Assembly (NCBI GenBank): GCA_910579395.1
Contig: CAJTUC010000015.1
Coordinates: forward strand, 20,799-84,798
Direction: 5' to 3'
Length of the DNA: 64,000 nt
From: an uncultured Lachnospiraceae bacterium
Lineage (GTDB): Bacteria > Bacillota > Clostridia > Lachnospirales > Lachnospiraceae
The translations under genes and the position numbers were made by a program. The stretch's first letter is position 1; the number at the start of each line of letters is the position of its first letter. The notes under the pieces were generated by a model. The model saw only the letters and a list, made by a program, of their open reading frames with translations. It was not told the origin of the DNA and made no database searches. Below, one piece after another: positions 61,019-64,000 of this stretch.

Positions 61019-62959
61019 TCATTCAGCCTGTATCAGCCGCATCCGCACGCCATCATCCTCAATCCGATATAAGACTTCACAGGAAAATGCACCGTTTACT
61101 GTCATGATATTAAATACTTTCTCCACGTCTGCATCCGTTTTTTCCACATACAGATATTCGGCGTGAGAATCCCGGATTTCCTGAGCCATCCAATCGGGCA
61201 CTGCATCGTCCAGGTTCACTGCTTTATAAACAACGGAAATCGGAGAGGCTTCCATATTCACATAACTGTTCCTGACCCAGCGCGGTTCATCATCCCGCTG
61301 AACATAACATATCCTTGTGCTGTGCCCGGTTCCCAGCTGCTCGATCTTTTCCAGAAAAACGGCGGCATCATCGTCAATCATATCCGCCCGCTCCGCAAAC
61401 TGCTCCTGCACTTCTTTCCGATAGGCGATAAGACCATGATAGCCGGTCTGCCACTCCGCTGTCAATGCCACAAACAGAATCAGGCAGATACAAGGGCCAT
61501 ATTTCCGCAGGAATGACCATTTTGCCCGGGTAAAAAGGCTCCCGCCGCAATCCATCCAAATCTGTGCCAGAAAAAGCAGCGTTCCAATGGTAAAAGGCGC
61601 GCCATAACGCTCAATTGAGGAAATCATGCCCGATGCTTCCAGATACTGTGTCTCCGTCGCAAAAATGGTGATATGGGCAATAAAAATGATAGCGTAAAAA
61701 AGCGCACCGCTCACAACGCTGAACCACAGAACAAGCCTTCCCTGTTTTTTCGGCATCATATCTTTGCGATAGAAAAAGATGACGAGCAGACAGATACACA
61801 GATAAAAACCAAGCGGCGTCAAATCAAGGACCGGCGTTTTATTCTTATGCAGAGGCATACTGACGAAAGCCTCCAGAAATGCCTTCGCAAAATCGCCCGT
61901 ATAACCGGAAATCCCGTATTCATCCGTGGTCATATATGTTACCGCCGTTGCCGTCGTTTTCGTCACACGCCGCATTAGAAGGCAGAAAACCATCCAGCTG
62001 CCACCCGTTATGACGGGCGCGGCGCAAACTACAGGCAGCCGGAGTTTATTCCATATCCGGCTTTTTGATTGACCAGAGAAGTCATCAACCTCTGCCTGCA
62101 CCCTCATCGTATTCTGACCATACTGATAGACTGCCAGAAAGATCAGCCCGAACAATGCCCAGATAAATCCCACCGATTTGACCAAAACGAGCACACTCAG
62201 ATAAAGCATCAGCCTTCCATAATAGAAGCTGTCTTTTTTCCCTTCCCTGTCAATCACCGCATACAGAAAACCGCCATAAATGCAGGCCATCGTCAAATCT
62301 GCGCAAAAGCCGTCATATCCATAGACCTCCGCAATCCCCGGCAAAAGCCACAAGGATAACGCCATCCCGGCCGCCATCAGAATATTTCTGCCTTTTATCC
62401 TGCGCAGCAGAGGCAGCATAAAAACAAGATTCATAAAATAATATCCGGCAAAAGCAAGTCCTTCCCGGAATCGATGCGGGTCAAAATGCAGAAACCACCA
62501 CTTTATCAGCTGCCCGCCCGGCGGGTAATCGCCAAATTCCGGCGCCACATTCCCATATTTTCCCGCAAAACCATTCAAATAATACAGTGATTTAACGTCC
62601 GTCGCCCAGAAATTAATGTCATCCCACCAGCTCACCGCCTTCCGGGAAGTACACAAAATAACGCCCATCAACAGCAGAATTGCCGTGACAAATGACGGTT
62701 GTGTCACATTTATCAGACACGATTTTCCAAATGCTGCCCGCTGCCCGCACTTCCTGCTCATGAGCCAGACTGCAGACAAAACGATGACCAGAATGCTGAT
62801 ACCATCAATAAGATTCAGACGATGACAGAATGCCAGCACATAAAGCATCAAAACCAGCATACAGGTAAGCACCGGGAAGATTTCTACCAGACTTTCCTTC
62901 CAGAAATAAGCGAGCATGAGCAGACCGATGAAAAATGCGGTGATATTGATAATTGCCAT
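61019..62959 (-). CDS. Large polytopic membrane protein, glycosyltransferase-like
   Basis: About 646 residues with 12 or more helices and a C-terminal outer domain of ~130 residues ('GTGHSTRICYVQRDDEPRW', 'SHAEYLYVEKTDADVEKVF'). The overall plan, with an outer loop after helix 1-3 containing 'WWDDINFWATDVKSLYYLNGF' (acidic Asp-Asp), resembles GT-C polyprenol-sugar-dependent glycosyltransferases. The adjacent GT2-GtrA gene, which makes such donors, supports this, but the family is not certain. ATG at 62959 or 62971; AAAGG lies 13 or 1 bases ahead. Confidence 0.7.
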   Translation of the reverse strand: MAIINITAFFIGLLMLAYFWKESLVEIFPVLTCMLVLMLYVLAFCHRLNLIDGISILVIVLSAVWLMSRKCGQRAAFGKSCLINVTQPSFVTAILLLMGVILCTSRKAVSWWDDINFWATDVKSLYYLNGFAGKYGNVAPEFGDYPPGGQLIKWWFLHFDPHRFREGLAFAGYYFMNLVFMLPLLRRIKGRNILMAAGMALSLWLLPGIAEVYGYDGFCADLTMACIYGGFLYAVIDREGKKDSFYYGRLMLYLSVLVLVKSVGFIWALFGLIFLAVYQYGQNTMRVQAEVDDFSGQSKSRIWNKLRLPVVCAAPVITGGSWMVFCLLMRRVTKTTATAVTYMTTDEYGISGYTGDFAKAFLEAFVSMPLHKNKTPVLDLTPLGFYLCICLLVIFFYRKDMMPKKQGRLVLWFSVVSGALFYAIIFIAHITIFATETQYLEASGMISSIERYGAPFTIGTLLFLAQIWMDCGGSLFTRAKWSFLRKYGPCICLILFVALTAEWQTGYHGLIAYRKEVQEQFAERADMIDDDAAVFLEKIEQLGTGHSTRICYVQRDDEPRWVRNSYVNMEASPISVVYKAVNLDDAVPDWMAQEIRDSHAEYLYVEKTDADVEKVFNIMTVNGAFSCEVLYRIEDDGVRMRLIQAE

Positions 62960-62999
62960 GAAAATAACCATGCCTTTCTCTCAACCTGCGGCATTTGAA

Positions 63000-63107
63000 T
63001 GCGGACATAGTCCGCTATGCGCAAGGCACAATATTCGCAAGACGAATAAATTCGTCTATGCGATTTTATCGTATGAGAAAGACATGTTACACAAGCCTTT
63101 CTCATAC
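63000..63107. repeat. Cluster of hairpins with related modules
   Basis: Three inverted repeats in a row: GCGGAC atag TCCGC, GACGAAT aa ATTCGTC, and GTATGAGAAAG / CTTTCTCATAC. On the minus strand the first two share the frame CGCATAG-stem-loop-stem while the stem bases differ. The third has an outer-arm plan like family F (TGAGAA ... TTCTCA). No coding frame here is convincing. Confidence 0.55.
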
Positions 63108-63118
63108 TCTACATAAAT

Positions 63119-63146
63119 ATCACCCTGTCAAAGATGACAGGGTGAT
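63119..63146 (-). terminator. Hairpin terminator after hpf
   Basis: A perfect 12-base stem ATCACCCTGTCA / TGACAGGGTGAT with a 4-base loop, followed on the minus strand by ATTTATG. It lies about 70 bases after the hpf stop codon. Confidence 0.65.
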
Positions 63147-63214
63147 GAACGTTGTCAGATTACAAAGCCAAATGGACATGCTGGCATGTCCGCCCGGCTC
63201 GCTGCCCGCAGGAA

Positions 63215-63742
63215 TTAATATTCCGGCTCGAGTAGTCCGTAGGTATTTCCCTTTCTCTTATATACGACATTGACCTGATCGGTTTCCGCATTGCAGAATA
63301 CGAAAAAGTTATGTCCGAGAAGTTCCATCTGTACACAGGCATCTTCCGGGTACATCGGCTTAATATCGAATTTCTTTGTCCGGATGATCTGCACTTCTTC
63401 CTCATCCATAAAGTCTTTTTCCAGGTATTCCTGTTTGAAAAATCCTGCAGCCTGCTGCCTGTCCGTCAGTTTCGTTTTATACTTCTTTAGCTGTCTTTCA
63501 ATGATCTCTTCTACAAGGTCTATCGAAACATACATATCGCTGCTGACCTGCTCGGAACGGATGATGCTTCCTTTCATCGGAATGGTCACTTCAATCTTCT
63601 GCCTGTCCTTCTCGACGCTCAATGTAACATGTATCTCTGTTTCCTCGGCGAAATATTTCTCGAGTTTGCCGATTTTATCTTCTACGGCTGTCCTTAATCC
63701 TTCTGTTACCTCAATGTTCTTCCCAACAATTATAAATTTCAT
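63215..63742 (-). CDS. hpf: Ribosome hibernation promoting factor, long form
   Basis: About 175 residues. The N-terminal HPF/RaiA domain ('MKFIIVGKNIEVTEGLRTAVEDKIGKLEKYF', 'IHVTLSVEKDRQKIEVTIP', 'YVSIDLVEEIIERQLKKYK') is joined by a linker to the C-terminal dimerisation domain ('IIRTKKFDIKPMYPEDACVQMELLGHNFFVF', 'VNVVYKRKGNTYGLLEPE'). It pairs 70S ribosomes into inactive 100S dimers in slow growth. The ATG at 63742 has GAAGGG 9 bases upstream. The leader holds tandem palindromic repeats and a good promoter. Confidence 0.95.
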   Translation of the reverse strand: MKFIIVGKNIEVTEGLRTAVEDKIGKLEKYFAEETEIHVTLSVEKDRQKIEVTIPMKGSIIRSEQVSSDMYVSIDLVEEIIERQLKKYKTKLTDRQQAAGFFKQEYLEKDFMDEEEVQIIRTKKFDIKPMYPEDACVQMELLGHNFFVFCNAETDQVNVVYKRKGNTYGLLEPEY

Positions 63743-63818
63743 AGCACCCATCCCTTCTATTGTGGATTATTGTATGTCCAAACAGCCTTTTTCAAAACTG
63801 CCTGAATGATACCGGCTT

Positions 63819-63921
63819 TAAGCCCGCATGACGCTGGCTGATAAGCCTGCGTGACGCTGGTTGTTAAACCTGCGTGACGCTGGTTATTAAACCTGCGTGA
63901 CGCTGGTTATTAAACCTGCGT
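63819..63921. repeat. Tandem 23-bp palindromic repeats in the hpf leader
   Basis: Four full copies and one partial copy of TAAACCTGCGTGACGCTGG plus TTAT, at 63819, 63842, 63865, 63888 and 63911. The inner two full copies are identical; the outer copies differ at a few positions. Each unit is itself palindromic (AACC t GCGT g ACGC t GGTT). The array lies at and just after the predicted hpf transcription start. Confidence 0.85.
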
Positions 63922-63923
63922 CT

Positions 63924-63953
63924 ATTATACCATATTTTGGCATGCTATATCAA
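63924..63953 (-). promoter_or_regulatory. Promoter of hpf
   Basis: On the minus strand TTGATA (63948-63953) and TATAAT (63924-63929) are 18 bases apart, and the -10 is extended (TGG before TATAAT). Transcription would begin near 63917, within the last partial repeat of the tandem array, giving a leader of about 175 bases. Confidence 0.75.
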
Positions 63954-64000
63954 CAATATCCTGATTTTGTTATATATATCCAAAACATACGTTTTTTCTA

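Noticed and set aside
63819..63921. CRISPR array
   Set aside because: The 23-bp units are directly adjacent with no spacers, only four and a half copies, and no cas genes are present.
1..64000. tRNA, rRNA or recognisable metabolite riboswitches
   Set aside because: No cloverleaf, rRNA stretch or known riboswitch core was seen on either strand by eye; a covariance search could still find one.

Overview
The window looks like a chromosomal segment of a butyrate-forming Lachnospiraceae-type Firmicute (Clostridium cluster XIVa). The basis is the gene order thl-crt-hbd-bcd-etfB-etfA, AGGAGG-type ribosome binding sites, CpsBCD/EpsG exopolysaccharide genes and many Gram-positive two-component and ABC modules. 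No species can be named from the sequence alone. Nearly all genes are on the minus strand. Only a small Cys/His-rich secreted protein near 6.2 kb and a two-component/ABC module at 26-30.8 kb run on the plus strand. No rRNA, tRNA, CRISPR array, intact transposase or integrase was seen.

Layout. 0.1-9.2 kb: GHKL histidine kinase plus LytTR regulator, a ferritin-like protein, a lipoprotein, small orphan proteins, DUF3795, AraC and a zinc-ribbon membrane protein. 9.2-14.5 kb: GH2 beta-galactosidase, a small protein, MtnA and YbaK. 14.5-22.4 kb: paired ABC-2 permeases, an anchored protein, a BlaR1/BlaI pair with clear TACAnnTGTA operators, and a MATE exporter. 22.5-25.7 kb: three leaderless proteins of unknown function. 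26.0-30.8 kb: OmpR regulator, kinase, ABC ATPase, two permeases and YxeA, resembling antimicrobial-peptide detoxification modules, with 11-bp direct repeats at the promoter. 31-32.7 kb: an orphan ABC ATPase and decaying gene remnants. 32.9-38.9 kb: the central butyrate operon with promoter and terminator. 39.3-53.8 kb: an exopolysaccharide locus. Its conserved CpsB-CpsC-CpsD-LCP head is followed by AT-rich glycosyltransferase, pyruvyltransferase, polymerase and flippase genes and a wrecked acyltransferase. 53.9-54.3 kb: remnants of a conjugative-element ORF and an acetyltransferase. 54.5-58.3 kb: ECF sigma factor, membrane protein, ABC ATPase and permease. 58.4-64 kb: an M23 peptidase, a GT2-GtrA protein, a large membrane protein and the ribosome hibernation factor HPF.

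The most notable signals are: (1) CpsD and the LytR-CpsA-Psr protein appear joined through an A8 slippery run, because the LCP frame has no usable start codon ahead of its membrane helix; (2) a full-length class B sortase homologue in the same operon has lost the catalytic His, Cys and Arg; (3) several families of intergenic palindromic elements have a shared core but arms that differ between copies while staying complementary, often touching stop codons; (4) four 23-bp palindromic repeats lie at the start of the hpf leader; (5) an unexplained three-gene leaderless cluster lies at 22.5-25.7 kb.
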